DNA from: Ga0077527 sp945862135 | Lineage (GTDB): Bacteria; Pseudomonadota; Gammaproteobacteria; Burkholderiales; SG8-41 | Assembly (NCBI GenBank): GCA_964203275.1 | Contig: CAXNMF010000012.1 | Coordinates: forward strand, 49,722-113,721 | Direction of reading: 5' to 3' | DNA: 64,000 bases | Shown here: positions 36,621 to 45,191 of the stretch, in pieces | How positions within the stretch are numbered: position 1 is the stretch's first letter | Layout: every line of letters begins with the position of its first letter | Position numbers and translations under genes: made by a program | Notes under the pieces: generated by a model | Seen by the model: the letters and a program-made list of their open reading frames with translations, nothing else | Database searches by the model: none | What the model was told of the DNA's origin: nothing

Positions 36621-37261
36621 GATGCGACAGGGTCAAAATGCCCGTTTCGCAGAAACGCACCGCATTGCCGGGCCACTTCGGAAGAGAACAGCATTTCAGT
36701 ATGACTGACATGAACGGTGATCCGTTCCGTAACGCCGGGGATCACGGTTTCGTCGACAGCAACAACACCATCATGAGGTTCCGGCAGACCGGCGCCGATC
36801 ATTGCACCAAGGCCAAGGCCGCGCGTGCCGGCGATCACTCCGGTTGCCTTCGCGCACACGCCGGGTCGCCGCTCACTGAGCCATTGCCGGATGCTGTTAC
36901 CCAGCAGCAGTTCACCGCCGGGAAACTGCGCAAGCCTTTGCGCCGCCGCACTGCCCGTGTACGGCGTACCGAGCAGTATCAGCCGCTCGCATCGAATCTC
37001 CGGCGCCAGTTCGAGCATTTTCAGCGCCACCAGTCCGCCCATGCTGTGCGCAATGATGTTCAGCCTGGGCACGGCCAAGCTTTTGCAGTGCTCGGCCAAA
37101 CGTTCGGCGTTGTCCGTCAATGTCAGACGCATCGACGGGTATGACCAGGTCTGCGCTGCAAAACCTTTTGCGGTCAGTTGGTGCGCGAGATATTCCATCA
37201 CCAGGCCATGCACCCACAAGCCATGAACAACGATCACCGGGGGAGATCGAGCGTCATTCAT
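36617..37261 (-). CDS. Alpha/beta hydrolase (PGAP1/lipase-like)
   Basis: 214 residues. PPVIVVHGLWVHGLVMEYLAHQL gives the HG oxyanion motif, and LNIIAHSMGGLVALKML carries the nucleophile Ser near 92. The HDGVVAVDETVIPG and HVSHTEMLFSSEVARQ segments supply the acid and His. No signal peptide. It is the first gene of a pair with the lipoprotein peptidase. Esterase or lipase activity is likely; the substrate is unknown. Confidence 0.87.
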   Translation of the reverse strand: MNDARSPPVIVVHGLWVHGLVMEYLAHQLTAKGFAAQTWSYPSMRLTLTDNAERLAEHCKSLAVPRLNIIAHSMGGLVALKMLELAPEIRCERLILLGTPYTGSAAAQRLAQFPGGELLLGNSIRQWLSERRPGVCAKATGVIAGTRGLGLGAMIGAGLPEPHDGVVAVDETVIPGVTERITVHVSHTEMLFSSEVARQCGAFLRNGHFDPVAS

Positions 37262-37290
37262 ATATTATTGATTCTATTGATTATTTTTAC

Positions 37291-37932
37291 TCAGATCCGG
37301 CGATCGCCAAAAATGGTGACACCGTCGGGGCCGAGATGCTCGGCATCACCCCACGCCCCCGCGCTCCAGTGGCTGCCGTCAAAGGCAAACCAGTTCAGAC
37401 TGGCATTCACCAACGGCACCGGACGCTGTGCATCCAGCGCCAGTCCGGTGGCGGCGCGATAGGCGGAATCGAGCACCAGTCCGTGAGTCACGATAGCGAT
37501 GGTTTCATCAGGATGGCGCAGAGCGAGTTCCTCCAGCGCTGTACGGCAGCGCGCAAAAAAATCCGCAGGGCTTTCACCGCCGGGTACCGCGTAATACGGA
37601 TCACGCGACATGAAGCGTTCATAAGCCTCAGGTTCGCAGGCCTGCATTTCCTTCTGCGTCATGCCTTCGAAAACACCGAAGTGGCGTTCGCGCAGGCGTT
37701 CATCGGTAACGATGTCGTGCCCGGTGACGATAGCGATCTGTTCAGCGGTTCGCGCGGCACGCGGGAGATCGCTGGAATAAAGCGTGGTGAAAGTCTGGGT
37801 TTTGAGGCGAATGCCGAGTTGCCGGGCCTGCCACAGTCCGCGTTCAGTCAGCGGGCTGTCGAGTTGGCCCTGCATGCGCCGTTCGGTATTCCACAGCGTT
37901 TCGCCGTGGCGGATCAGGATGAGTTGGGTCAT
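37291..37932 (-). CDS. Histidine phosphatase family protein (phosphoglycerate-mutase-like)
   Basis: A 213-residue branch-1 histidine phosphatase. LILIRHGETLWNTERRMQGQLDSPLTERG contains the RHG phosphate-accepting His (H9), and LYSSDLPRAARTAEQIA the second Arg. RHFGVFEGMTQKE carries the catalytic Glu region and IAIVTHGLVLDSAYR the second His. It resembles GpmB/CobC-type phosphatases rather than glycolytic mutase. It diverges from the TauE gene, with fewer than 80 bases between their starts. Confidence 0.9.
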   Translation of the reverse strand: MTQLILIRHGETLWNTERRMQGQLDSPLTERGLWQARQLGIRLKTQTFTTLYSSDLPRAARTAEQIAIVTGHDIVTDERLRERHFGVFEGMTQKEMQACEPEAYERFMSRDPYYAVPGGESPADFFARCRTALEELALRHPDETIAIVTHGLVLDSAYRAATGLALDAQRPVPLVNASLNWFAFDGSHWSAGAWGDAEHLGPDGVTIFGDRRI

Positions 37933-38003
37933 TCGGAAAAAGGGGGCTGGTGGCTGGTAATGCGGTCAGGGTCCTGCTGATTGTACCGGTTATACTCGGT
38001 GCG

Positions 38004-38753
38004 ATGCCGATCACCGACCTGCTGCAACCCGAAATCCTGATCCTCGCGCCGCTGATCGTGTTCGCGGCTTATGTGGTATTCGGCATTTCCGGTTTTGGTT
38101 CCACATTGATCGCCGTTCCATTGCTGGCGCACCTGCTCCCGCTGAAATTCGTCGTACCTTTTTTCGTGATTCTCGACTGCGTCGGCGCCTTCAACATGGG
38201 GCTGCGGCTGCGCGCGGATGTGATGCGCCGTGAATTGCTGTTGCTGATGCCGTTCATGGCACTGGGCATACTCGCCGGCGTCTGGCTACTGGTGCGGCTG
38301 CACCCGGAGCTGCTGCTGGGCGGCCTCGGAGTGTTTGTATTTCTGTTCGGAATTTCCTATGTAATGCGCAGCGGCAAAGGCTTTCCACTGCCGCGCTGGA
38401 CTGCCGCGCCAATTGGCATATTCGGCGGCGCGACCTCGGCGGTCTTCGGCATCGGAGGCCCGATCCATGTGTTCTTCCTCGCGGGTCGCGGCGCCAACCC
38501 GACACAGATTCGCGCGACAATGCCTGTGGTCTTCATGTTCACCACGCTGGCGCGCATCGCGCTGTTCATTACCGCCGGTCTGTATTCGCCGGCAGCACTG
38601 GTTGCCGCTGCGGCACTGTTGCCGGTGATGGCTTTGGGCATATGGGCCGGCCATCACCTGCATCTCAATCTGTCTCGGGAGGCCGTCATCCGCGTCATGG
38701 GCGGATTGCTGGTCATCAGCGGGATCTCGCTGATCGTCCGCGCGCTGACTTAA
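38004..38753 (+). CDS. TauE/SafE-family sulfite/anion exporter
   Basis: I choose ATG 38004 (MPITDLLQPEILI), giving 249 residues; a GTG at 37950 would add 18. There are about eight TM helices in two TauE repeats. The first is FGISGFGSTLIAVPLLAHLLPL and the second FGGATSAVFGIGGPIHVFFL, both with the glycine-rich turns of the family. Members export sulfite, sulfoacetate or similar anions, but the substrate here is open. No sulfonate genes adjoin it. Confidence 0.85.
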   Translation: MPITDLLQPEILILAPLIVFAAYVVFGISGFGSTLIAVPLLAHLLPLKFVVPFFVILDCVGAFNMGLRLRADVMRRELLLLMPFMALGILAGVWLLVRLHPELLLGGLGVFVFLFGISYVMRSGKGFPLPRWTAAPIGIFGGATSAVFGIGGPIHVFFLAGRGANPTQIRATMPVVFMFTTLARIALFITAGLYSPAALVAAAALLPVMALGIWAGHHLHLNLSREAVIRVMGGLLVISGISLIVRALT

Positions 38754-38801
38754 TTAATATCAAGGGCCACCCGCATTTTCATGCGTTGCGGCTGCTGCAC
38801 A

Positions 38802-39236
38802 TCAGATCAGTTCGCGCAGAATCTGCTCGCGCCTGTAGGACTCCGATGCAAACTCTTCCAGATCAGGATCAAGCGCATTGCGTGCGGAAACCATGCCGAC
38901 CGGGATCCCGTTTTCGGTCACCGGCATGTGGCGAAAACCGTTTTTCTGCATCAGCACCAAAGCCAGACCAAAGGATTTTTCAGGATCAATGGTTATCGGT
39001 GAGGGCGTCATGACTTCGGAGAGCAGCGTTTTCTCTGCCTCACGTCCCTGCGCAATCACACGAAACACCACGTCGCGCTCGGTAAAAATCCCGACCAGCT
39101 TTTCCTTGCGCGTCACCATGACGGCCCCAACCTTCCGTCGCGCCATCAACCGAGACGCCTCGCCGACCGTTGCCTCCGGAGGAGCGGTCAGCAAATTATT
39201 GCGCTCCATGAGACTGCCAACCCTCTCACTGAACAT
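38802..39236 (-). CDS. CBS-domain pair protein
   Basis: 144 residues made of two CBS motifs (about 8-60 and 72-128). ATVGEASRLMARRKVGAVMVT and VGIFTERDVVFRVI form the first; SFGLALVLMQKNGFRHMPVTENGIPVGMVSARN the second. Such stand-alone pairs bind adenine nucleotides and sense energy state. An FNR-like box 116 bases upstream of the start suggests induction at low oxygen. Confidence 0.9.
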   Translation of the reverse strand: MFSERVGSLMERNNLLTAPPEATVGEASRLMARRKVGAVMVTRKEKLVGIFTERDVVFRVIAQGREAEKTLLSEVMTPSPITIDPEKSFGLALVLMQKNGFRHMPVTENGIPVGMVSARNALDPDLEEFASESYRREQILRELI

Positions 39237-39351
39237 CGCCGCTCCTTCGACCGAAAACTGCTGTGTTGACCTGCGGGATATGCCATTGCCGGACTGCGAC
39301 AGATAAAACCCGCTCCTCGCCCAGCATGCTATGAGGTCATTGGATCGGGAC

Positions 39352-39367
39352 TTTGACCCAAGTCAAA
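39352..39367. promoter_or_regulatory. FNR/Anr-like binding site upstream of the CBS gene
   Basis: TTTGAC CCAA GTCAAA is a perfect six-base inverted repeat with a four-base spacer. It fits the FNR-family half-site spacing (TTGAn-N4-nTCAA). A class II position would put transcription start near 39318 and leave an 80-base leader before the CBS start at 39236. Confidence 0.55.
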
Positions 39368-39430
39368 GTCGAATGAGAATTCTGAAGTGGAAGCCGGCAC
39401 AGTCGAACCGGCAATATATTCCGGGATGCG

Positions 39431-40639
39431 TTACCGCCGCAGAAACCGGGCAATCCTGTCCACGCCCTCGCGCAGCACCTCAACCGGACGGGTATAGGCA
39501 AACCGTAGATGTTCGGCTGCAGCGTACACTCCGAAGTCGATGCCCGGTGTTATCGCGACACCCGCCTCTTCCAGCAGATCGCTCGCAAACATAAAGCTGT
39601 CCGAGGTAAACGCAGCGCAGTTTGCATAGATGTAAAAAGCACCCTGCGGACGCTGCGCAACAGCAAAACCCAGGTCACGCAATGCGGGCAACAGATAGTC
39701 ACGGCGCTTGCGGAATTCATCTCGTCGCGCATCCAGCAGCGCCAGCGTTTCCGGCTCAAATGCGGCCAGTGCCGCAAATTGCGATGGCGTCGGGGCTGCC
39801 AGAAAAACGTTTTGTGCAATACGGTCGACCGCATCGACATAACGCTCGGGCGCCACCAGCCAGCCCAGCCGCCAGCCGGTCATGTTGAAATACTTCGAGA
39901 AACTGTTGATGACAAACACGTCATCCCGCGATTGAAGTGCGGTCTGCGCGGGATCTTCATACACCAGACCGTGGTAGATCTCGTCGACGATCAGGGCCCC
40001 ACCACGTCCGGCCGCAAATGCAGCCATCGCCTGCAACTCATCCGGCGGGATCAGCGTACCTGTCGGATTGGACGGTGTCGCAACCAGCGCCGCAGCCGTG
40101 CGCCGCCCCCAGTGCTGCTCCAGATGCGCACGACGCAGCTGGTAATTGCTGTCCGGGCCGACCGCGATACCCACCGGCACACCATCCATCAACCGCACGA
40201 AATGGCGGTTGGCCGGATATCCGGGATCGGCGAGCAATACCTCGTCGCCGGGATTGACCAGAACGGATGTTGCCAACAACAGCGCGCCGGAAGCGCCGGG
40301 GGTGACGATGATTCGTTCAGTTGCGACCTCAACACCGTAACGACTTTTGTAAAAAGCGGCGATAGCCTGCCGCAGTGCCGGCAGGCCCGTCGCCGGGGTG
40401 TAAAAAGTGTCACCCCGCTCGATGGCTTTCGCACCGGCAAGGCGGATCGGTTCCGGCGTCATGAAGTCCGGCTCTCCGATTTCCATGTGGATGATGCTGC
40501 GGCCAGTCGCTTCAAGCTCCCGCGCCCGTGCGAGCAAGGCCATCACATGAAATGGCTCGATGTGACCGACGCGCTGCGCCAGCGGCCAGTCTTTGCGGGA
40601 GACAACGGTTCTATCTGGATCCGGATTCTGATCGGTCAC
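39431..40639 (-). CDS. PLP-dependent aminotransferase, class I/II
   Basis: About 402 residues from GTG 40639; the start is uncertain because upstream in-frame sequence is not homologous and no ATG is better placed. Fold type I features are IHMEIGEPDFMTPEPI, FYTPATGLPALRQAIA, TPSNPTGTLIPPDEL and LIVDEIYHGLVY. The PLP Lys is K249 in INSFSKYFNMTGWRLGWLV. It resembles the bacterial aspartate/aromatic aminotransferase group of subfamily Ib. Its 3' neighbour is the CBS gene's upstream region, and a terminator separates it from the dienelactone hydrolase gene. Confidence 0.9.
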   Translation of the reverse strand: MTDQNPDPDRTVVSRKDWPLAQRVGHIEPFHVMALLARARELEATGRSIIHMEIGEPDFMTPEPIRLAGAKAIERGDTFYTPATGLPALRQAIAAFYKSRYGVEVATERIIVTPGASGALLLATSVLVNPGDEVLLADPGYPANRHFVRLMDGVPVGIAVGPDSNYQLRRAHLEQHWGRRTAAALVATPSNPTGTLIPPDELQAMAAFAAGRGGALIVDEIYHGLVYEDPAQTALQSRDDVFVINSFSKYFNMTGWRLGWLVAPERYVDAVDRIAQNVFLAAPTPSQFAALAAFEPETLALLDARRDEFRKRRDYLLPALRDLGFAVAQRPQGAFYIYANCAAFTSDSFMFASDLLEEAGVAITPGIDFGVYAAAEHLRFAYTRPVEVLREGVDRIARFLRR

Positions 40640-40676
40640 GATGAGGAATGCATAAACATAGAGTTTCGACACTAGC

Positions 40677-40704
40677 AAAAAAACACGGGGCCCGCGGGCC
40701 CCGT
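40677..40704 (-). terminator. Rho-independent terminator after the dienelactone hydrolase gene
   Basis: ACGGGGCCCGCGGGCCCCGT (40685-40704) is a perfect palindrome able to form a strong GC stem. Read leftwards it is followed by a seven-base T run. It lies 23 bases after the hydrolase stop and just upstream of the aminotransferase start region. Confidence 0.85.
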
Positions 40705-40727
40705 ATCGTTGAAGGGTGCAGAAAAGT

Positions 40728-41603
40728 TCAGACGCCGTTTTTCCTGAACCATTCGGTGGCGCGTTTCCAGCCGTCTTCTGCCTGCGCCTTGCGGAAACTC
40801 GGCCGGTAGTCGGCATGGAAGGCATGCGGTGTATCGGGATAGAGATGGATCATCGACGGCTTGCCTTTTTCTTTCAAGGCGGCATTCATTTTTCGACGGT
40901 ATCGTTGGGAATTCCGGCGTCGGCGCCGCCGTAGAGTCCGAGTACTGGCGCATTGATCTGATCCACGAGCTCGATCGGATGTTTCGGCGTCATCTCGGTC
41001 GACTGTCCGACGAGACGTCCATACCAGGCCACGCCGGCTTTGACGTTTTTGTTATGTGCCGTGTAGAGCCAGGTGATGCGGCCACCCCAGCAGAAACCGG
41101 TGATGCCAAGGCGTTTGCCGTCTGCACCGTTTTTGCCTGCCCAGGCCACGGCAGCATCGAGATCGCTCATCACCTGCGCATCCGGCACGAAGTTGACGAC
41201 CTTGGCGAAAATTTCCTTGTTGTCTTTCAGTTGCGAAACATCACCCTGGCGGAAAAACATTTCCGGCGCAATCGCCAGATATCCCAGCTTGGCAAAACGG
41301 CGGCAGACATCCTTGATATGTTCGTGCACGCCGAAGATTTCCTGCACCACCAGAATGGTCGCCAGATTTTTGCCGTTGGCCGGCATTGCGCGATAACCCG
41401 GAATGTCGCCGTTGGAAGTAGGAATCTTGATTTCGCCGGCAGTCAGGCCGTTGGTATCGGTGGTGATCATCGTTTGCGCGCACACCGGCTGCACGGCCAG
41501 CGCAAATCCCGCCGCCAGCGAGCCGGCAACAAATTCACGGCGTGTTACGGTCGTGCGGTTGGAAACCAGGGCAAGCATGTCCTCACGCAGCATGTCGTTC
41601 ATG
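40728..41603 (-). pseudogene. Dienelactone hydrolase family protein, Tat-exported, one frameshift
   Basis: Start ATG 41603 with GGAG upstream. A twin-arginine-type signal (TVTRREFVAGSLAAGFALA) ends near VCAQ. The DLH fold follows: ILVVQEIFGVHEHIKDVCRR, the nucleophile elbow GITGFCWGGRITW with catalytic Cys, and LGLYGGADAGIPNDTVEK. There the frame stops at 40886 because one A is missing from the A run. The next frame continues MNAALKEKGKPSMIHLYPD, then TPHAFHADYRPS with the catalytic His, to the stop at 40728. Repaired length is about 292 residues. The homopolymer position suggests a consensus error rather than a dead gene. Confidence 0.85.
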
Positions 41604-41732
41604 GTCATCTCCGGATAAAGGAAGGAAAAACAGAGCGGCAAAGACTAGGGCAAAGGTTACAAATTGACAAGGCACAAGCGTGCCGCCGGTGTTATTCCAG
41701 CGGCACAAAACCCTGAGTCGGTCAGGGTTACG

Positions 41733-43097
41733 TCAATTCTTAGGAACAGGCTTGTAGTCGTCGGGAGCACCCGGGGGAATTGGCGGATTGCGCTTCAACC
41801 CTTCCTGGAAGTCGTGAATCATGCGGCGGATCGGCGTGCGCGCCCAACCCGCGATCGTATTGACGTCAGTTTCTTCCTTCGGATCCTGAATCAGATTGAA
41901 CAACAGCGGAGATTCAAGGTGGTTGGCGCCGGCATTGGGTTCAGGCTCCCAAACCAGGTGCATTTTCCAGTCGCGCCATTTGGCAGCCCGCATTTCGGAT
42001 TTGATGTAAAAAACCAGTCCTTCGCGTGCAGATTTTTCGTTCTGCCCTGTAAAAAACGCGCGCTGGTCCAGCCCGTCGATCGGACGGTCGGAAGGCACAT
42101 CGGCCCCAGCCCAAAGGGCCAGCGTCGAGAACAGGTCAGTGACCTGCACGATCTCGTTCGAAACCCGCCCGGCCGGAATGCGACCGGGCCAGCGCAAGAT
42201 GCACGGCGCGCGCAACCCGCCTTCCATGGCAGTGTGATAGGTGCCCTGCCACATCCCGGCCGAGCCACGCCAGGGACGACGGAACTCCGGGCCGTTGTCG
42301 CTGGCGAAAATGAACAAAGTGTTTTCTGCAGTGCCCAGCCGGTTGACGGTATCAAGCAGTTGCCCGACGCGATGATCCATCTCCACCATCACGTCGGCAA
42401 AATCACCAGCGCCGGTCCGTCCCTCGAAATCGCGGTGCGGTATGGTGGGGTAATGCATCTGGGTAATGGGCAAATAAGCGAAAAATGGTACGCCGGCCTC
42501 ATGCTGGCGAGTAATGAATTCTGCTGAGCGTTCAAACAGGTCGCTATCGATGCGCCGGCGCATCTCCAGATCGTAGATGGCCACTTCGCGCGGAATTTCA
42601 CCGGCCCTGGCTTCAAGCACGTACGGCAGCGGCGTGACCTTCGGGTCATACCCCGGCGTGCTGGTGAACATGCTCTCGTTGGTGGTCCGCGGAATGCCAT
42701 ACCACTCGTCGAAGCCTCGATCCGTAGGAAAGCGTCCCGGGCGATCGCCGAGGTGCCACTTGCCATGTATCGCAGTGGCATAGCCCTGCGCCTTCAACAG
42801 CTGCGCCAGCGTGATCTCCCAGGGAATGATGCCCTGCGGCAAACCCGCAGGCACCGACTGCTGGGCGCCGGTGCGAATCGGATGGCGCCCGGTCATCAAC
42901 GCCGAACGCGTCGGCACGCAATCCGACTCGATATTGAAGTTCAGCAGCCGCAGGCCTTCCCCTCCCAGCGCGTCAATGCGCGGCGTCGGCGCACCACGCA
43001 GCGCGCCGCCGCCGTAACATCCAAGTTCGCCCCAGCCGAGGTTGTCAGCGAGGATCAACACAATGTTGGGACGGGGAGTCGGTTTCGATACAGCCAT
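41733..43097 (-). CDS. Arylsulfatase-family sulfatase
   Basis: Start ATG 43097 with AGGAG upstream; 454 residues. RPNIVLILADNLGWGELGCYGGG carries the metal-binding Asp pair. The formylglycine site is C60 in ESDCVPTRSALMTGRHPIRTG (CxPxR). Later ligands are in YATAIHGKWHLGDRPG and IFASDNGPEFRRPWRG. No signal peptide is evident, so either the start is further upstream or the enzyme is cytoplasmic. Maturation needs formylglycine-generating enzyme, not seen here. The TrmB regulator gene lies 57 bases upstream on the same strand and may control it. Confidence 0.9.
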   Translation of the reverse strand: MAVSKPTPRPNIVLILADNLGWGELGCYGGGALRGAPTPRIDALGGEGLRLLNFNIESDCVPTRSALMTGRHPIRTGAQQSVPAGLPQGIIPWEITLAQLLKAQGYATAIHGKWHLGDRPGRFPTDRGFDEWYGIPRTTNESMFTSTPGYDPKVTPLPYVLEARAGEIPREVAIYDLEMRRRIDSDLFERSAEFITRQHEAGVPFFAYLPITQMHYPTIPHRDFEGRTGAGDFADVMVEMDHRVGQLLDTVNRLGTAENTLFIFASDNGPEFRRPWRGSAGMWQGTYHTAMEGGLRAPCILRWPGRIPAGRVSNEIVQVTDLFSTLALWAGADVPSDRPIDGLDQRAFFTGQNEKSAREGLVFYIKSEMRAAKWRDWKMHLVWEPEPNAGANHLESPLLFNLIQDPKEETDVNTIAGWARTPIRRMIHDFQEGLKRNPPIPPGAPDDYKPVPKN

Positions 43098-43153
43098 TTC
43101 AGGTTCTCCTGGAGTAACGGGTCTGGGAAAGCAGTTTTTCGTTCTGTGCAAAC

Positions 43154-44056
43154 TTAAAGGGGCTCGGGTTCGGCACCCTCTAGTACCGGGCGCTCGCGGC
43201 CCCGGGGACGGTACTTCAGGCGCAGACGGCCCAATTGGCGGCCGAATTTCGAGTCAAGCTGGCTGCCGAACGCCGCATGGATTTCCGCAAGATAGACCTC
43301 ATGCAGCAGCAGCGTCTCGATCACATAGACAATCGAGTAATCCCGCGCAAAAGAAGCCTTGGGGGTTCCGGAAAAAGACGCGATCAACATGCCTTCGCTG
43401 TCGACGGTCGCAGTAAGCATACGGTCCGATGGCGGACCATGCGGTTCGCCATCCCCTTCGTGCGGAATCAGTTGGAGTCGCTTGTGCGGCTTCAGACCCG
43501 GAACAGCCTTGCCGAACACGATCAGTCGCACCATCACACCGCGGCTTGCCGCATCAGCAAGAGCAGCAGCATGCGGCTCGATCAGCCCGACCGGTGCTTT
43601 CATCCAGATGTGATCACGCGCACTCTCGATCATCTCCGTGAGTTTGCGCCGGACATCCTGCTCACCCCGAAAAATCGAAACGTAAGCATTTTCGGCGGAC
43701 TTTGCACTTTGGCGCATCGCCCGAACCACGTCCTCACACAGGTCGCTGGTGTCGCGCTGGACACCGCGAAAAAACTGCTCAGGGTCGACCGGGACATAAC
43801 GCACGGGATTTTCTGTAACCGGCTGGATCGCACCCCGCGCCTCCAACGCATGCAGAGTGGCGTAGACATTGGCCCTCGGTAAAACCGCCTTCTTGGCGAT
43901 CTCGTAGGCGGTTGCCGGCTGAGTCGCGGACAGCGCCGCATAGGCGCGTGCTTCGTAATCGGTAAAGCCGAGCCGGCGCAAGGCGTCCGCCAGCGGTGTT
44001 CCTGCGCGCACGGGAAGAGCACCGAGCTTTTTCTTTTTTTGAGAAATATGTGGCAT
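43154..44056 (-). CDS. TrmB-family transcriptional regulator
   Basis: 300 residues from ATG 44056; a TTG 24 bases earlier is also open. The N-terminal winged helix (about 18-90) reads LRRLGFTDYEARAYAALSATQPATAYEIAKKAVLPRANVYATLHALE in successive blocks, typical of TrmB. The C-terminal part resembles the PLD-like sensor domain (VSIFRGEQDVRRKLTEMIESARDHIWM). It diverges from a Bug gene and precedes a sulfatase gene, so it probably controls one or both. Confidence 0.87.
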   Translation of the reverse strand: MPHISQKKKKLGALPVRAGTPLADALRRLGFTDYEARAYAALSATQPATAYEIAKKAVLPRANVYATLHALEARGAIQPVTENPVRYVPVDPEQFFRGVQRDTSDLCEDVVRAMRQSAKSAENAYVSIFRGEQDVRRKLTEMIESARDHIWMKAPVGLIEPHAAALADAASRGVMVRLIVFGKAVPGLKPHKRLQLIPHEGDGEPHGPPSDRMLTATVDSEGMLIASFSGTPKASFARDYSIVYVIETLLLHEVYLAEIHAAFGSQLDSKFGRQLGRLRLKYRPRGRERPVLEGAEPEPL

Positions 44057-44165
44057 AGTAGTTGCTAATGCTACTTCCAATGATCTCCAATGGCAAAAGC
44101 CATCATGCCTGCAGACAACTGCCGCAGGCCGGGATCACGAATATAACCTGTTGAAAGGAATGCAA

Positions 44166-45152
44166 ATGATTCTGCCGCGCGTCCTGCCGATCCGCTTCGC
44201 CATTACTGCTTCAGTGCTGACTATCGCACTGTTTCCGCTCGCCGAGCAGGCAACTGCCCAATCCTGGCCCAGCCGTCCTATGCGACTGGTCGTGCCTTAC
44301 GTGCCCGGCGGCGCCACCGATCTGGTTTCGCGAATCGTCGGCGAGCAACTGACCATCCGTCTAGGCCAGCAGGTGGTGATCGACAACCGCCCTGGCGCCA
44401 CCGGCACCATCGCCTTCACCAGCGTTGCCGCTGCCGAGGCCGACGGTTATACGATGATCACCACGGCCGATTCACTGACTGTGGTGCCGTTCTCCTACAA
44501 AAACCTGAAATTCGATCCGCGCAGCAGTTTTTCCCCGATATCCACCATGTCCACCCAGCCCCTGGTGCTCGCCGTTCATTCCGCAGTGCCTGCAAAGGGC
44601 GTGAAGGAGTTCATCGCCCTCGCCAAAACCCGATCACTGTCATTTGCCACCTCGGGCACCGGAACCTCCCAGCACCTGTCGGGCGAACTGATCAAGAAAA
44701 TCACCGGCATCGAGATGGTGCATATCCCGTACAAGGGCGGCGGACAGGCGATCATCGACCTCAGCGGCGGTCAGGTGCCGGCTGCGGTCCTCGGCTCATC
44801 CACGGTGATCCCGCAGCACAAGGCCGGGCGGGTCCGGATACTCGCGGTGACTTCAAAGAAACGCTCTGCCGTTCTGTCCGATATACCTACGCTGGATGAA
44901 TCCGGATTGAAGGGATTCGATGTATATCAATGGACAGCAATGCTCGCGCCGGCAAAAACACCGAAAGCGGTCATCAGCCGGCTGAACACCGAGGTCAATT
45001 CCATCCTCAAGCAACCCGCTGCACGCGACAAGTTACAGGCCGCAGGCTTCGAAGCACAGCCGAGCACCCCCGAGGAAGTTTCAAAACTGATCAGCGACGG
45101 GATGGCACGCTGGGGCAAACTGATCCAGGAACTCAAGCTGGATCTGCGCTAA
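44166..45152 (+). CDS. Bug/TctC-family periplasmic substrate-binding protein
   Basis: ATG 44166 is best placed after AAAGGA; 328 residues with a Sec signal peptide cleaved near TAQS. SWPSRPMRLVVPYVPGGATD, VVIDNRPGATGTIAF and HIPYKGGGQAIIDLSGGQV are family hallmarks. No TctA/TctB partner is present. The lipoprotein hydrolase gene follows after 39 bases and is probably co-transcribed; the TrmB regulator is divergent. Fourth Bug receptor in the window. Confidence 0.93.
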   Translation: MILPRVLPIRFAITASVLTIALFPLAEQATAQSWPSRPMRLVVPYVPGGATDLVSRIVGEQLTIRLGQQVVIDNRPGATGTIAFTSVAAAEADGYTMITTADSLTVVPFSYKNLKFDPRSSFSPISTMSTQPLVLAVHSAVPAKGVKEFIALAKTRSLSFATSGTGTSQHLSGELIKKITGIEMVHIPYKGGGQAIIDLSGGQVPAAVLGSSTVIPQHKAGRVRILAVTSKKRSAVLSDIPTLDESGLKGFDVYQWTAMLAPAKTPKAVISRLNTEVNSILKQPAARDKLQAAGFEAQPSTPEEVSKLISDGMARWGKLIQELKLDLR

Positions 45153-45191
45153 ACCGACCTTCTTTTACGACCATTCTGTGCCGAGGCATCC

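Noticed and set aside
40886..40888. TGA in the dienelactone hydrolase as a third selenocysteine
   Set aside because: The downstream homologous sequence is in a different frame, so this stop comes from an indel; the family has no Cys there.
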